DNA from: Pectobacterium aroidearum
GTDB taxonomy: Bacteria > Pseudomonadota > Gammaproteobacteria > Enterobacterales > Enterobacteriaceae
Length of the DNA: 64,000 nt
Assembly: GCF_041228105.1 (NCBI RefSeq)
Contig: NZ_CP166097.1
Span: forward strand, 3,100,001 to 3,164,000
Reading direction: 5' to 3'
How positions within the stretch are numbered: position 1 is the first letter of the stretch; each line of letters starts with the position of its first letter. The translations under genes and the position numbers were made by a program. Below are positions 1 to 9,458 of the stretch, piece by piece. The notes beneath the pieces were generated by a model, which worked only from the letters and a program-made list of their open reading frames with translations, was not told where the DNA came from and made no database searches.

Positions 1-585
1 GTTGCCGATAACAAGACAGCGAATATCTTTACCCTGCGCTTCACGTACGTATTCCTGCACCAAAATATGCGCATTCAGCCCGCGAAAGGCATCAATCACG
101 CTTTCTGCCGCCTGACGCGTCTCAGCCAACACCACTCCAATCCCCTGCGTGCCTTCCACTAGTTTTACGACTAGCGGCGCACCGCCTACCATCGCGATCA
201 GGTCACCGGTATCATCCGGCGAGTGAGCAAAACCGGTAATCGGCAGATCAATGCCTTCACGGGCAAGTAGCTGTAGTGAATGCAGTTTGTCGCGGGCACG
301 GATTACCGCCACAGAATTATTCAGCGGGTAGCTTCCCAGCATTTCAAACTGGCGTAATACCGCCGTGCCGTAAAACGTGATCTGTGAACCGATACGCGGA
401 ATGACCGCGTCATATTTATCCAACCGACGCCCACGATAATGCACCGACGGCGCCGCTGAATTGATATTCATGTAGCAGGAAAGCGGATCAATGATCTCAA
501 CGCTGTGCTTACGCGCCTCAGCCGCTTCACGCAGACGTTTGCAGGAATATAACGCCCCATCACGAGACAGAATGGCTATCTTCAT
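1..585 (-). CDS. rimK: Ribosomal protein S6 modification protein RimK, partial
   Basis: ATP-grasp ligase that adds glutamate residues to the C-terminus of ribosomal protein S6 in the cytoplasm. The start codon at 585 opens with [10 protein letters not shown], the usual RimK N-terminus. The 195 codons present run through the N-terminal domain into the ATP-grasp fold; the segment [13 protein letters not shown] is the nucleotide-binding glycine-rich part. The C-terminal third lies beyond the left edge, so the gene is cut by the window, not broken. It lies 16 bases downstream of nfsA on the same strand, and the pair is an operon in E. coli too. Family assignment is firm; function is by homology. 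Confidence 0.96.
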   Translation of the reverse strand, partial: MKIAILSRDGALYSCKRLREAAEARKHSVEIIDPLSCYMNINSAAPSVHYRGRRLDKYDAVIPRIGSQITFYGTAVLRQFEMLGSYPLNNSVAVIRARDKLHSLQLLAREGIDLPITGFAHSPDDTGDLIAMVGGAPLVVKLVEGTQGIGVVLAETRQAAESVIDAFRGLNAHILVQEYVREAQGKDIRCLVIGN

Positions 586-601
586 AAATATCCTACAGAT
601 A

Positions 602-1321
602 CTAACGTATCGCCCATCCTTGTTGATGTAAGTAGTCCAGCATGAATGGACGCAACTCTTTTTTCAGCGTCCGTTCGACGTGCTCACTCCAGCTTTCGCG
701 GCGACTACCGGTACGTTGCAGATAATATTCCACCATTTGCCGATCGTATTGCGCCAGCACATCGTGGTCGAGCGGTTGATAGACATTCTCATGCAGCAGC
801 ATAGCGGTTGGCATACGCGGTTTCAGCATCGGTTCTGCATCCGGATGCCCCAGGCACAGGCCAAACAATGGTATAACCAGCGTTGGCAATTGCAGCAACT
901 GCGTGACATCGGCGATTCGGTTGCGGATTCCACCGATAAATACCCCACCTAATCCCAGCGACTCTGCGGCGACCAGCGCATTCTGCGCCATGAGCGCGGT
1001 ATCGACACAGCCAATCAGCAACTGCTCGGCCAGCCCGGTTTCTGCCTGTGGGAAGATCGCTACATGGCGGTGGAAATCGGCACAAAAGACCCAAAATTCT
1101 GCCGCCTGCGCTACATAGCCTTGTTCGCCGGTATAGTGAACCAGCGTTTCGCGCACGGCAGGATCGGTAATACGAATAATAGAGCTGCATTGTAAAAAAC
1201 TGGAACTGGACGCGCTTTGTGCGGAGGTAATAATGGCGTGGCGTTGCTCATCCGTTACTGGCTGAGACGTAAACGCGCGAATAGAACGGTGGCGCTGTAG
1301 CAAATCAATAGTCGGTGTCAC
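602..1321 (-). CDS. nfsA: Oxygen-insensitive NADPH nitroreductase NfsA
   Basis: FMN-dependent, NADPH-preferring reductase that reduces nitroaromatics and quinones by two-electron steps in the cytosol. The 239-residue product is the family's length. It has HRSIRAF near residue 11 and [14 protein letters not shown] around residues 38-51, both strongly conserved in NfsA. The start is GTG (1319-1321), preceded by AAGGA about 7 bases away; it gives MTPTIDLL, matching E. coli NfsA. In E. coli ybjC precedes nfsA; no ybjC is visible here. nfsA is divergent from grxA and probably cotranscribed with rimK. Confidence 0.96.
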   Translation of the reverse strand: MTPTIDLLQRHRSIRAFTSQPVTDEQRHAIITSAQSASSSSFLQCSSIIRITDPAVRETLVHYTGEQGYVAQAAEFWVFCADFHRHVAIFPQAETGLAEQLLIGCVDTALMAQNALVAAESLGLGGVFIGGIRNRIADVTQLLQLPTLVIPLFGLCLGHPDAEPMLKPRMPTAMLLHENVYQPLDHDVLAQYDRQMVEYYLQRTGSRRESWSEHVERTLKKELRPFMLDYLHQQGWAIR

Positions 1322-1352
1322 ACGGGCATCCTTCAGTCGGTAAAGTACATCT

Positions 1353-1383
1353 CACATGCAGCTTGAAGTATGGCGGGAGTATA
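1353..1383. repeat. Fragment of intergenic palindromic repeat
   Basis: The segment beginning CACATGCAGCTTGAAG and ending GGGAGTATA closely matches the right end of the repeat at 44394-44519 (CACATGCAACTTGAAG then GACGGGTAT). Only this end is present, so it looks like a remnant of the same family. Confidence 0.55.
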
Positions 1384-1506
1384 TCGTAGCTCAGGCGGAG
1401 TCTGCATTCCCCCACAGTCTAATCGGCGTAGCAAATCGTTGTAACAGGTAATGACTACTTTTTTTCATCAATGAATGCGGGCATAGTATTGATAAATTTC
1501 GGTATA

Positions 1507-1556
1507 GTAACGCGATTCGCAGTAACCTCATTAACCGTAACACTTTTAGCCGTGAC
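1507..1556 (+). repeat. Four GTAAC/GTGAC motifs at exact 15-base spacing
   Basis: GTAAC occurs at 1507, 1522 and 1537, and GTGAC at 1552, each exactly 15 bases after the last, about 75-120 bases upstream of grxA. Flanking bases are loosely similar from unit to unit. It could be a multi-site protein-binding array or a decayed tandem repeat; nothing in the sequence decides between these. Confidence 0.6.
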
Positions 1557-1628
1557 CTTGTCTGCAACAGGCGTCACGCTATACGTTTCAAGAATGAGAA
1601 CATTTTCTAATTTTACAAAGGAGTTTAC

Positions 1629-1895
1629 ATGTTCGCTGTAATTTTCGGGCGCCCCGCTTGCCCTTATTGTGTACGTGCGAAAGAACTGGCAGAGAAATTG
1701 GCCGAGCAACGTGATGACTTCAGCTTCCGCTATGTAGACATCCATGCAGAAGGTATCTCGAAAGAAGATTTGTCCAAGACGGTAGGAAAGCCGGTTGAAA
1801 CCGTGCCGCAGATTTTCCTGGACGAAAAACACATCGGCGGCTGCACCGATTTTGAAGCCTACGCCAAAGAACATCTGGCCCTGTTCCAGTCATAA
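1629..1895 (+). CDS. grxA: Glutaredoxin 1
   Basis: Small cytosolic thiol-disulfide oxidoreductase that uses glutathione to reduce ribonucleotide reductase, PAPS reductase and OxyR. The 88-residue protein has the dithiol active site CPYC at residues 11-14, the cis-proline motif TVPQIF at 58-63 and the glutathione-binding IGG at 69-71. Residue 72 is Cys where E. coli GrxA, as I recall it, has Tyr, giving a third cysteine next to the glutathione site. The start is ATG preceded by AAAGGAG. A strong terminator follows at 1917-1943. It is monocistronic and divergent from nfsA. Confidence 0.97.
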   Translation: MFAVIFGRPACPYCVRAKELAEKLAEQRDDFSFRYVDIHAEGISKEDLSKTVGKPVETVPQIFLDEKHIGGCTDFEAYAKEHLALFQS

Positions 1896-1916
1896 TCATC
1901 GAACTGGCAGAACAAT

Positions 1917-1943
1917 AGCGCGGCAATAGTCCGCGCTTTTTTT
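1917..1943 (+). terminator. Rho-independent terminator of grxA
   Basis: A 7-bp stem AGCGCGG/CCGCGCT with a 7-base loop is followed at once by a run of T. It lies 22 bases after the grxA stop. Confidence 0.9.
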
Positions 1944-1965
1944 ATGAACTCGGAATAAGATCCGC

Positions 1966-2337
1966 TCAACGAAGATAGCGTCGATAAAGGCTACGTAAAC
2001 ACAGCACGCCCAACGCGCCCAGCACACACCAAAAGACCGCGCTCATCACATAGGCCAGCTCTTGCCAGAAAGATCGCATCGGCGTATTCCACAGATGAAG
2101 CACCAGTAAGCATACGGGCATCGCCGCCAGTGCGCCAAACAACGGGTAAAGCAAGCGGCCGCGTGCGGAAAGAAAACAGGCCACCATGCCGGGCAGCAGA
2201 AAAAGCAACATCCCCGGACTACCACGCAGCCCGTCATTCACCACAACATCCGATGCCTCAATCTTTTGGCTCAGAAATACCACGGTGAACAAAAGAAAAC
2301 AGCAGGTCGCGCCGACCCAACCTTTATTTTTTGCCAT
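1966..2337 (-). CDS. ybjM: Putative inner-membrane protein YbjM
   Basis: Small integral membrane protein of unknown function. The 123-residue product has about four hydrophobic segments: WVGATCCFLLFTVVFL near the N-terminus, GMLLFLLPGMVACFL, the stretch around LFGALAAMPVCLLVL, and VMSAVFWCVLGALGVLCL. SFWQELAYVMSAVFWCVLGA closely resembles E. coli YbjM. A longer frame extends upstream, but the start at 2337 is chosen because AAAGGGGGCGA lies just before it and the length then matches E. coli (about 125 aa). It lies between grxA and ybjL as in E. coli, convergent with grxA. Confidence 0.88.
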   Translation of the reverse strand: MAKNKGWVGATCCFLLFTVVFLSQKIEASDVVVNDGLRGSPGMLLFLLPGMVACFLSARGRLLYPLFGALAAMPVCLLVLHLWNTPMRSFWQELAYVMSAVFWCVLGALGVLCLRSLYRRYLR

Positions 2338-2717
2338 AAATCGCCCCCTTTCAATATGCCTCCCAACCTGCATCAACCAGATACCGAAAACACATGGTGC
2401 GGTATGGTAAAAATGATGGGTTTCTCTATTCCCCGATATGAAAAACATGAGGCTTCGCTACGATTTATTCGACGCGCAGGTTATCCGCAGAAAGAGAGAA
2501 TAACCCGCCGCATTCCTTCACCGGCGACACCACAATCATTAAATTAAACAATAATTACACTGAACAATTTTATCGGATAAATTATACTGAACGAGGCTGA
2601 TTCCTTTCAGCTGACGTGTATTGATACCGTCACGGGAATTCATGCATTTCATGGCTAAATCTAGCCGCTATAATGAATAACATCAAGAACTTACTGGTAA
2701 ACAACAAGTTACATTCC
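2338..2717. other. Divergent ybjM/ybjL promoter region
   Basis: This 380-base gap between divergent membrane-protein genes is AT-rich near ybjL. It has a near direct repeat of TACTGAAC (about 2558 and 2586). Frames through it are short and overlap ybjM's upstream extension. I see no further gene or RNA. Confidence 0.5.
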
Positions 2718-4406
2718 ATGAATATAAACGTCGCTAATTTGTTAAATGGGAATTACATTCTGCTTTTATTCGTGGTTCTTTCATTAGGACTCTGTCTGGG
2801 GAAATTACGCCTCGGGCCAGTACAACTCGGTAATTCTATTGGCGTTTTAGTGGTTTCTTTATTACTTGGCCAACAACATTTTTCGATTAATACCGAAGCG
2901 CTGAGCCTCGGTTTTATGTTATTTATTTTTTGCGTGGGAGTGGAAGCCGGACCCAATTTCTTTTCTATTTTCTTCCGCGACGGAAAAAATTATTTCATGC
3001 TGGCGCTAGTGATGGTCGGTAGCGCAATGCTACTCGCGCTGGGTTTAGGTAAATTCTTTGGCTGGGGAATTGGCCTGACGGCCGGGATGCTGGCGGGTTC
3101 CATGACATCCACACCAGTGCTGGTCGGCGCTGGCGACACGCTGCGCAACACCGCCAGTATGGGCAGCCAGCTCGGTATTGAGCAAGACCACCTGAGCCTG
3201 GGCTATGCACTGACCTATCTGGTCGGGCTGGTCAGCCTCATTTTTGGCGCACGCTATCTACCCAAACTTCAGCATCAGGATCTCCCCACCAGCGCGCAGC
3301 AGATTGCACGCGAGCGCGGGCTAGACGCAGACAGCCAGAGAAAAGTCTATCTGCCAGTGATTCGCGCCTATCGCGTCGGACCGGAACTGGTTGACTGGGC
3401 AGCGGGCAAGAATTTGCGCGAGTTGGGAATCTATCGTCAGACCGGCTGCTACATCGAACGCATCCGACGCAACGGCATTCTGGCCAGTCCTGACGGCGAT
3501 GCCGTTTTACAAATTGGCGATGAAATCGCGCTGGTCGGCTATCCAGATTCGCACTCCCGCCTGAACTCCAATTTCCGCGACGGTAAGGAAGTTTTCGATC
3601 GCGATTTGCTGGACATGCGTATTGTCACCGAAGAGATCGTCGTCAAGAATCACAATGCCGTCGGCAAACGCCTTAGCCAATTGAAGCTGACCGATCACGG
3701 CTGTTTTCTAAACCGTATTGTCCGCAGCCAGATCGAAATGCCGATTGATGATAGCGTCGTGCTGAATAAAGGAGATGTCTTGCAGGTCAGCGGCGACGCC
3801 CGCCGAGTAAAAAGCATTGCTGACAGAATCGGGTTCATTTCTATTCACAGCCAGGTCACCGATCTACTGGCTTTCTGCGCTTTTTTCGTTATCGGTATCA
3901 TGGTCGGACTGATCACCATCCAATTTAGCAACTTCACTTTTGGTATCGGTAACGCAGCCGGGTTGCTGTTCGCCGGTATCATGCTGGGGTTCCTGCGCGC
4001 CAACCACCCGACCTTCGGCTATATTCCGCAAGGCGCACTCAACATGGTCAAAGAATTTGGCCTGATGGTCTTTATGGCTGGCGTTGGGCTGAGTGCAGGC
4101 AGCACCATCAACAGTAGCCTGGGTGAAGTCGGTATCCAGATGCTGGCCTCCGGGCTTATTGTCAGTCTGGTGCCGGTGGTGATTTGTTTCCTGTTCGGCG
4201 CCTATGTTCTGAAAATGAACCGAGCACTGCTGTTTGGCGCGATGATGGGCGCACGAACCTGTGCTCCTGCGATGGACATTATCAGCGATACGGCTCGCAG
4301 TAACATCCCTGCCCTCGGCTATGCGGGCACCTATGCGATCGCCAACGTGCTGCTGACATTAGCGGGTTCACTTATCGTGATTATCTGGCCTGAATTACCC
4401 GGCTGA
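2718..4406 (+). CDS. ybjL: AAE-family putative transporter YbjL
   Basis: Inner-membrane protein of the aspartate:alanine exchanger (AAE) family; the substrate of YbjL itself is not established. The 562-residue product has an N-terminal membrane half, two central cytosolic RCK_C/TrkA_C-type regulatory modules (roughly residues 190-370) and a C-terminal membrane half. Each membrane half carries the repeat signature: [12 protein letters not shown] in the first, [11 protein letters not shown] in the second. The ATG at 2718 is preferred to one 45 bases upstream because it gives [15 protein letters not shown], colinear with E. coli YbjL. A terminator follows at 4513. Confidence 0.94.
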   Translation: MNINVANLLNGNYILLLFVVLSLGLCLGKLRLGPVQLGNSIGVLVVSLLLGQQHFSINTEALSLGFMLFIFCVGVEAGPNFFSIFFRDGKNYFMLALVMVGSAMLLALGLGKFFGWGIGLTAGMLAGSMTSTPVLVGAGDTLRNTASMGSQLGIEQDHLSLGYALTYLVGLVSLIFGARYLPKLQHQDLPTSAQQIARERGLDADSQRKVYLPVIRAYRVGPELVDWAAGKNLRELGIYRQTGCYIERIRRNGILASPDGDAVLQIGDEIALVGYPDSHSRLNSNFRDGKEVFDRDLLDMRIVTEEIVVKNHNAVGKRLSQLKLTDHGCFLNRIVRSQIEMPIDDSVVLNKGDVLQVSGDARRVKSIADRIGFISIHSQVTDLLAFCAFFVIGIMVGLITIQFSNFTFGIGNAAGLLFAGIMLGFLRANHPTFGYIPQGALNMVKEFGLMVFMAGVGLSAGSTINSSLGEVGIQMLASGLIVSLVPVVICFLFGAYVLKMNRALLFGAMMGARTCAPAMDIISDTARSNIPALGYAGTYAIANVLLTLAGSLIVIIWPELPG

Positions 4407-4512
4407 AAAAATGTAAAAAATCGTCAATATTTTCCAGAAAAGCGAGAACTTTTTCTTTTCCCTAAAGTCTGAATAAGTGCCACTGCTTTTCTTTGATTCC
4501 CCTTATTGAGGA

Positions 4513-4560
4513 GCCCATCGTTCCCGCCTTTCAGGTTCAAGAACGATGGGCGTTTTCTTT
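4513..4560 (+). terminator. Rho-independent terminator of ybjL
   Basis: An 11-bp perfect stem GCCCATCGTTC (4513-4523) pairs with GAACGATGGGC (4541-4551) and is followed by a T-rich tract. Confidence 0.92.
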
Positions 4561-4632
4561 TCTGTTTTACCCGATGTAACCCCATCTATCTTTCCCTCTC
4601 CCCGTGCACGGATAATCATCTCTCGCTTCATT

Positions 4633-4670
4633 TTTGTTATTAAAATAACAAATAATAATTTTTTTGTTAT
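4633..4670 (+). promoter_or_regulatory. Probable DeoR operator upstream of deoC
   Basis: A 20-bp palindrome at 4633-4652 (arms TTTGTTATT and AATAACAAA, one central mismatch) is followed by a second copy of the left arm at 4663-4670. It lies about 75-110 bases before deoC. The E. coli deo operators are also AT-rich palindromes with TGTTA/TAACA arms. With deoR immediately downstream of deoC, autoregulation through this site is the simplest reading; that is inference. A weak CRP-like TGTGA lies at about 4674. Confidence 0.6.
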
Positions 4671-4744
4671 TTTTGTGACATTTCAATCATTGAGTGTCAT
4701 AATCGCACCATCTGATTTTTTATCGATACCACCGAGGATTTACC

Positions 4745-5413
4745 ATGACTGACTACGCACGCTATATCGACCACACACTGCTGGCCGCCAATGCCACCGA
4801 ACAGCAAATCATCACGCTGTGTGATGAAGCGGTAGCACACCGTTTTTATGCCGTTTGTGTGAATTCAGGTTACGTTCCCTTAGTCGCCGAAAAGCTGAAA
4901 GGCACGGACGTGCGGGTATGCTCTGTTATCGGTTTTCCTCTCGGAGCAGGCCTGACTGCCAGTAAGGCTTTTGAAGCCAAAGCGGCGATTGATGCCGGTG
5001 CTCAGGAGATCGACATGGTGATTAATGTCGGCTGGTTGAAAAGCGGGAAAATTGCCGCCGTTCAGGCGGATATTCAGGCCGTGCGTGAGGTTTGCGCCGC
5101 TATACCGTTGAAGGTAATATTGGAAACCTGTCTGCTTGACGACGAACAGATTGTCCTGGTGTGTGAAATGTGTCGTCAGTTGGATGTCGCGTTCGTCAAA
5201 ACGTCTACTGGTTTCAGCACCGGCGGCGCACGCGAAGAACACGTTCGACTGATGCGTAACACCGTCGGCAACGAAATGGGTGTCAAAGCATCCGGCGCGG
5301 TTCGCGATCGCCAAACGGCACAACGCATGATTGAAGCTGGCGCCACGCGTATCGGCACCAGCTCTGGCGTTGCTATCGTTTCAGGTGAAGCTGCCGCAGC
5401 AGGAAACTACTAA
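4745..5413 (+). CDS. deoC: Deoxyribose-phosphate aldolase, short form
   Basis: Class I aldolase splitting 2-deoxyribose 5-phosphate into glyceraldehyde 3-phosphate and acetaldehyde, the last step of deoxynucleoside catabolism. The 222-residue TIM-barrel protein has the Schiff-base lysine K152 in FVKTSTGFS, the proton-relay pair D90 (EIDMV) and K181 (VKASG), and the phosphate-binding end TRIGTSSG. It is of the short type typified by Bacillus, not the 259-residue E. coli type. The start is ATG after GAGG. It precedes a DeoR-type regulator by 31 bases and is probably cotranscribed with it. Confidence 0.95.
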   Translation: MTDYARYIDHTLLAANATEQQIITLCDEAVAHRFYAVCVNSGYVPLVAEKLKGTDVRVCSVIGFPLGAGLTASKAFEAKAAIDAGAQEIDMVINVGWLKSGKIAAVQADIQAVREVCAAIPLKVILETCLLDDEQIVLVCEMCRQLDVAFVKTSTGFSTGGAREEHVRLMRNTVGNEMGVKASGAVRDRQTAQRMIEAGATRIGTSSGVAIVSGEAAAAGNY

Positions 5414-5444
5414 CAACAAAAATAGCTTACGAGCTGGGAATTTT

Positions 5445-6218
5445 ATGGAAACGCGGCGCGACGAACGAATCGGCAGACTGGCTCAGGCATTAAAGAAAAC
5501 CGATAAACTCCATCTTAAGGACGCCGCACAGCTACTCGGCGTGTCCGAGATGACCGTGCGCCGCGATCTCAATGCCGATTCCACCAGCGTTATGCTGCTC
5601 GGCGGCTACGTCGTGAGCGACCTGAAAAATAACGGTGTCACGAACTACTTTGTCTCCGACCAGCAGAACAAGCACGTAAGAGAAAAGCAGGCTATCGGTG
5701 CGGCGGCTGCGCCTCTCGTAGAGGCAAACGATACCGTTTTTTTTGACTGCGGCACCACCATCCCCTTCATCATTGATGCCATTCCTGATGAGCTGCCCTT
5801 TACCGCGATTTGTTATTCGCTCAATACCTTCCTGGCGCTACAAGACAAAAAGGCGTGCAGAGTGATTTTGTGCGGCGGGGAATATCATCCCGATAACGCA
5901 ATTTTCACTCCGCTCAACCAGCGCAGCGAACTGGACAACGTGTGCCCGAATAAAGCGTTTATCTCTGCGGCGGGTATCGAACTTAACGCAGGTGCTACCT
6001 GCTTTAACTTTGCCGAATTGGGCATGAAACAACGCGCAATGGCGACCGCCCAACGAATCATTATTGTGGCGGACAGCAGCAAGTTCGGCCAGATCAAGCG
6101 CGCCTGTATCGGCCCGATAACGCTGTTTGATACGGTCATTTCCGACAGCGCACCGGGCGAAACCTACTTACGTTACTTTTCCAACAACGGCATCCAGTTA
6201 ATCCACCCAGGGGATTAA
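5445..6218 (+). CDS. deoR: DeoR-family transcriptional repressor (DeoR)
   Basis: Sugar-phosphate-responsive repressor. The 257-residue protein has an N-terminal winged helix-turn-helix ([19 protein letters not shown], residues about 25-43) and a C-terminal DeoRC isomerase-like effector domain with FFDCGTTI and the ISAAGIE and VADSSKFG motifs of the family. A longer frame begins inside deoC, but ATG 5445, shortly after deoC, gives METRRDERI, the expected N-terminus. E. coli deoR also lies next to dacC, which supports true DeoR rather than a paralogue. The last 4 bases (TTAA) also encode the stop of convergent dacC. Confidence 0.92.
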   Translation: METRRDERIGRLAQALKKTDKLHLKDAAQLLGVSEMTVRRDLNADSTSVMLLGGYVVSDLKNNGVTNYFVSDQQNKHVREKQAIGAAAAPLVEANDTVFFDCGTTIPFIIDAIPDELPFTAICYSLNTFLALQDKKACRVILCGGEYHPDNAIFTPLNQRSELDNVCPNKAFISAAGIELNAGATCFNFAELGMKQRAMATAQRIIIVADSSKFGQIKRACIGPITLFDTVISDSAPGETYLRYFSNNGIQLIHPGD

Positions 6219-7420
6219 CCGAATAGTCCGCCGAACCACTGCTGAACCTTCATCATCACCGTATCCCAGAGGCGGCTAAAGAAACCGGCCTCGGGGATAT
6301 CATCCATCGCCACCAGTTCGCGCTGCCCGATGCTTTTGCCATCCAGTTGAAAATCGATAGTGCCGACAACCTGATTCTTGGTTAGCGGTGCGGAAAGCTG
6401 TGGTTGATTGAGCGTAAAGCTGGCTTTCAGGTTCTTCATCTGCCCTTTCGGGATAGTCAGCGCGGCGTCCTGTGCGACGCCAAGTCGCGCTTCTTTCTCG
6501 GTACCAAACCAGACCCGCTGCGTGGTAAACGGTGCATCCGCCTTGATAGGTGTTACCGTTTCAAAAAAGCGGAAGCCCCAGGTAAGCAGCTTTTCACTTT
6601 CACGGAAGCGAATGGCATCCGTTTGCGCCCCCAGCACCACGGAAATCAGACGCATATTGCCTTCAGTTGCCGAGGCGACCAGATTGTGTCCCGCGCCGTT
6701 GGTGTGGCCAGTTTTCACACCGTCCACATTCAGGTTAGTGCTCCACAGCAGACGGTTGCGGTTAGGCTGGCGGATGTTATTGAAGGTGAATTCTTTTTCC
6801 TTGTGCAGCGCATACTCTTCCGGCACGTCGCGAATCAACGCCTGACCTAGCAGAGCCATATCACGTGCGGTGCTGTACTGCCCTGTGGCATCAAGCCCGT
6901 GCACAGTAAGGAAATGCGTATTCGTCAGGTTAAGCGCCTTCACATAATTATTCATCAGGCTGACAAACGCATCCTGACTGCCTGCGACGTAATCCGCCAG
7001 CGCAATGCTGGCATCGTTACCAGACTGAATGACAATCCCTTTATTTAACTCAGAAACGGGGATACGGTCACCCGGTTTAAGAAACATCAGTGACGAACCA
7101 CGTAGCGCTGGGTTGCCAGTTGCCCAGGCATCCTTTCCGACGGTCACTTCATCAGTCGGACTAATTTTACCGGATTTAATCGCCTGTCCAATGACATAGC
7201 TTGCCATGATTTTTGTCAGGCTGGCAGGATCAAGACGCTCATCGGCATTGCTTTCCGCCAACACCTTACCGCTGTGGTAATCCATCAGGATAAAGGCTTT
7301 GGCGTCGATTTGCGGCACCGCAGGCATCTGTTCCGCATAGGTGAATGGCACCACACCAACAAGCAATACCGCACCTACAGAGAAAGACGTGAGTCTGGTC
7401 AGGAAAGGGGTTGTTTTCAT
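6215..7420 (-). CDS. dacC: D-alanyl-D-alanine carboxypeptidase DacC (PBP6)
   Basis: Low-molecular-weight penicillin-binding protein that removes the terminal D-Ala from peptidoglycan pentapeptides in the periplasm. The 401-residue precursor has an N-terminal signal peptide (cleavage near TYAEQ, about residue 30), the serine motif SLTK at 67-70, SGN at 133-135 and KTG at 236-238. A PBP5 C-terminal domain and an amphipathic C-terminal anchor ([14 protein letters not shown]) complete it. It is convergent with deoR, sharing four bases. The position next to deoR and near gstB favours DacC over DacA. Confidence 0.93.
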   Translation of the reverse strand: MKTTPFLTRLTSFSVGAVLLVGVVPFTYAEQMPAVPQIDAKAFILMDYHSGKVLAESNADERLDPASLTKIMASYVIGQAIKSGKISPTDEVTVGKDAWATGNPALRGSSLMFLKPGDRIPVSELNKGIVIQSGNDASIALADYVAGSQDAFVSLMNNYVKALNLTNTHFLTVHGLDATGQYSTARDMALLGQALIRDVPEEYALHKEKEFTFNNIRQPNRNRLLWSTNLNVDGVKTGHTNGAGHNLVASATEGNMRLISVVLGAQTDAIRFRESEKLLTWGFRFFETVTPIKADAPFTTQRVWFGTEKEARLGVAQDAALTIPKGQMKNLKASFTLNQPQLSAPLTKNQVVGTIDFQLDGKSIGQRELVAMDDIPEAGFFSRLWDTVMMKVQQWFGGLFG

Positions 7421-7707
7421 GAGTTCGCCGCAATGTCCATCAGTCGTTAAAAATTCTTAATTTTCAATATGTTTTGAAAACTTTAGTAACATATAAAGGT
7501 AACGCGTCATCTCTGGGATGAAAACCGTTCCCTCTGTAAAGATAGTCAAAGAAATGAAAGCTTCTAAAAAAATGCTGATAAAAAAAGGACTTAGGGGAAA
7601 TAAGGAATATCTGAAAATGCAAGCAATCGAACAATCAGAGGAAATAACGGATGGCACGAGGAACATGGCAGTGTAACCTCCTCCCTCGTGCCGATACATG
7701 AAAACCC

Positions 7708-8367
7708 TTAGCGGCGTTCGCGCTTATCTGCACGCTTTGACAACCAGTCGCCCAGTGTTTGTACCACCTGCACCAGAATGACCAATGCAACAACGGTGAT
7801 CACCATCACCTCGGTTTCATAGCGGTAATAGCCAAAGCGGATCGCCAGATCCCCCACGCCGCCGCCACCGACGATGCCCGCCATCGCTGAATATCCGATG
7901 AGGCTCACCAGCGTAATCGTCAGGCCGCGCAATAATCCAGCTTTCGCCTCTGGCAGTAACACCGTGCCGATAATACGCATCGGGCTGGCTCCAAATGCTT
8001 CAGCCGCCTCCACGATACCGGGATCGATTTCACGCAGCGCACTATCCACCAGCCGCGCATAGAACGCGATCGCAGCCACTGACATCGGCACCGCCGCCGC
8101 CACAGGTCCAATTGTATTCCCCAAGAGAAACTGCGTCAGCGGTAGCAGCAAGACCAGCAGAATAACGAAGGGAATAGAGCGAATAATATTCACCAGCACA
8201 GTGCCAAACAGATAGACGGCGCGGTTTTGCCAGAACAGATTCCTGTCCGTGACGTAAATCAGCAGCCCCAGTGGCAAACCACCGATGACGGCAAGCAGCG
8301 TTGAAATCCCTACCATCTGGAATGTTTCGCCGAATGCCGCGACCAGATCGATCCATAAATCAGCCAT
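7708..8367 (-). CDS. metI: MetNIQ-family ABC transporter permease
   Basis: Inner-membrane permease of a methionine-type importer. The 219-residue protein has about five transmembrane segments and the EAA loop EAAEAFGASPMRIIGTVLLPEA (around residues 119-140) that contacts the ATPase. The C-terminal end is basic (WLSKRADKRERR). Its start overlaps metN by some 8 bases, so translation is coupled. It is the last gene of metQ-metN-metI. Its location beside dacC differs from E. coli metNIQ, so this may be a second copy; substrate could be methionine or a related compound. Confidence 0.9.
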   Translation of the reverse strand: MADLWIDLVAAFGETFQMVGISTLLAVIGGLPLGLLIYVTDRNLFWQNRAVYLFGTVLVNIIRSIPFVILLVLLLPLTQFLLGNTIGPVAAAVPMSVAAIAFYARLVDSALREIDPGIVEAAEAFGASPMRIIGTVLLPEAKAGLLRGLTITLVSLIGYSAMAGIVGGGGVGDLAIRFGYYRYETEVMVITVVALVILVQVVQTLGDWLSKRADKRERR

Positions 8368-9376
8368 GCAGCACCTCCACGTTCGCCGTTCTTACCTGAA
8401 TATGTTCCACCGCTTCCGCCACTTTTGCGGGGTCGGATGGATGCGTCAATAGCGCCACGAGAATGCCTAGCGCACGATTGCCGATGTATTCGATCTTGCC
8501 GTGCAGGATGTTGACGGACACACCAAAACGTGTCGCGACATCCGACAGCACGGGTTGCTCCGCCGATTCGCCGACGAATAGAATCTTTAATAGTGTGCCC
8601 TGCAAATCCTTCAGCAAACGCGGCGGCAGTGCCAAATCGAGCGTGTGGGAAACCAACTGGCGGGTAAATGCATGCTGCGGCGTCGCGAAGATATCGAAAA
8701 CATCGCCTTCTTCCACCACCCGACCGCCCGTCATTACCGCGACCCGATCGCAGACGGCTTTAATCACGCTCATCTCATGAGAAATCAGCACGATGGTGAT
8801 ACCCAGCTTGTCGTTAATCTCTTTCAGCAATGCCAAAATGGCGGCAGAGGTTTCCAGATCGAGCGCCGACGTTGGTTCATCGCACAGCAACACTTCGGGA
8901 TCGTTAGCAATCGCTCGGGCAATACCTACGCGTTGTTTCTGTCCGCCGCTGAGCTGTGCCGGATAAGATGATGCTTTATCCGCCAGCCCCACCAGATTCA
9001 GAATTTCCGGCACGCGCGCTGCGATATCCGCGTTGGATTTCCCGGCGGCTTTCAGGCTAAACGCCACGTTTTCCGCCACCGTGCGCGTCTGCATCAGGTT
9101 GAAATGCTGAAAGATCATGCCGATTTTTTGCCGCTGCTCTCGCAGAAGCTGCCCTGACAGTTCGCTGATGAGCACACCGTTGACGAGCACACGACCTGAC
9201 GTCGGACGCTGTAAGAGATTGATGGTCCGCAACAGCGTGCTTTTTCCCGCGCCGCTGGTGCCGACAATACCGTAAACCTCTCCGCGCTGGATGTGCAGCG
9301 ACACGTTGTCTACCGCGCGGTTTTCTGGCTGCTTCCCATGAGAGAAGTCAACGCTTACCCCTTCTAACTGAATCAT
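8360..9376 (-). CDS. metN: MetNIQ-family ABC transporter ATP-binding protein
   Basis: ATPase powering the importer. The 338-residue protein has an ABC domain with Walker A GTSGAGKST, signature LSGGQKQR and Walker B EVLLCDEPTSALD. The C-terminal roughly 100 residues look like the NIL/ACT-type domain that in E. coli MetN binds methionine and causes trans-inhibition. A TTG three codons upstream is possible, but ATG 9376 with AGGAG about 10 bases away gives MIQLEGVSV, matching the family start. It lies after metQ across a hairpin and overlaps metI. Confidence 0.93.
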   Translation of the reverse strand: MIQLEGVSVDFSHGKQPENRAVDNVSLHIQRGEVYGIVGTSGAGKSTLLRTINLLQRPTSGRVLVNGVLISELSGQLLREQRQKIGMIFQHFNLMQTRTVAENVAFSLKAAGKSNADIAARVPEILNLVGLADKASSYPAQLSGGQKQRVGIARAIANDPEVLLCDEPTSALDLETSAAILALLKEINDKLGITIVLISHEMSVIKAVCDRVAVMTGGRVVEEGDVFDIFATPQHAFTRQLVSHTLDLALPPRLLKDLQGTLLKILFVGESAEQPVLSDVATRFGVSVNILHGKIEYIGNRALGILVALLTHPSDPAKVAEAVEHIQVRTANVEVLHG

Positions 9377-9413
9377 TATCCGCAAACTCCTGGCCTGAGC
9401 GGAAAAGAAGAAA

Positions 9414-9430
9414 GCCGGTCAGAGACCGGC
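9414..9430 (-). terminator. Intercistronic hairpin between metQ and metN
   Basis: A 7-bp perfect stem GCCGGTC/GACCGGC with a 3-base loop is followed, on the minus strand, by TTTCTTCTTTT. It probably acts as a partial terminator or 3' stabiliser giving more metQ than metNI transcript; that role is inferred from position. Confidence 0.75.
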
Positions 9431-9458
9431 CAAATAGTATGCTGTGCAAGCCTGACGC

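Larger units (their letters stand above)
1322..1628. other. Divergent nfsA/grxA regulatory region
   Basis: This 307-base gap separates two divergent redox genes. It holds a fragment of an intergenic palindromic repeat (1353-1383) and a 15-base-period array of GTAAC (1507-1556). An antisense frame across the gap and grxA appears open, but it overlaps grxA completely at its start and is not credible. No ybjC homologue can be found. In E. coli grxA is under OxyR; I cannot identify an OxyR site by eye. Confidence 0.6.
4407..4744. other. Intergenic region ybjL-deoC
   Basis: This 338-base gap contains the ybjL terminator (4513-4560) and then a strongly AT-rich deoC control region with a near-perfect palindrome (4633-4652) and a repeat of its left half (4663-4670). 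A 68-codon frame at 4546 runs through terminator and operator and is not a gene. Confidence 0.7.

Noticed and set aside
1455..1874. 139-codon minus-strand frame with a 5-residue VT-rich period
   Set aside because: It starts inside grxA in antisense and has no ribosome site. The period comes from the GTAAC array in the DNA.
4546..4752. 68-codon frame running into deoC
   Set aside because: It begins within the ybjL terminator and passes through the deoC operator region.
7457..7699. 80-codon minus-strand frame between dacC and metI
   Set aside because: No ribosome binding site, no motif, low-complexity hydrophobic and aromatic content typical of AT-rich non-coding DNA.
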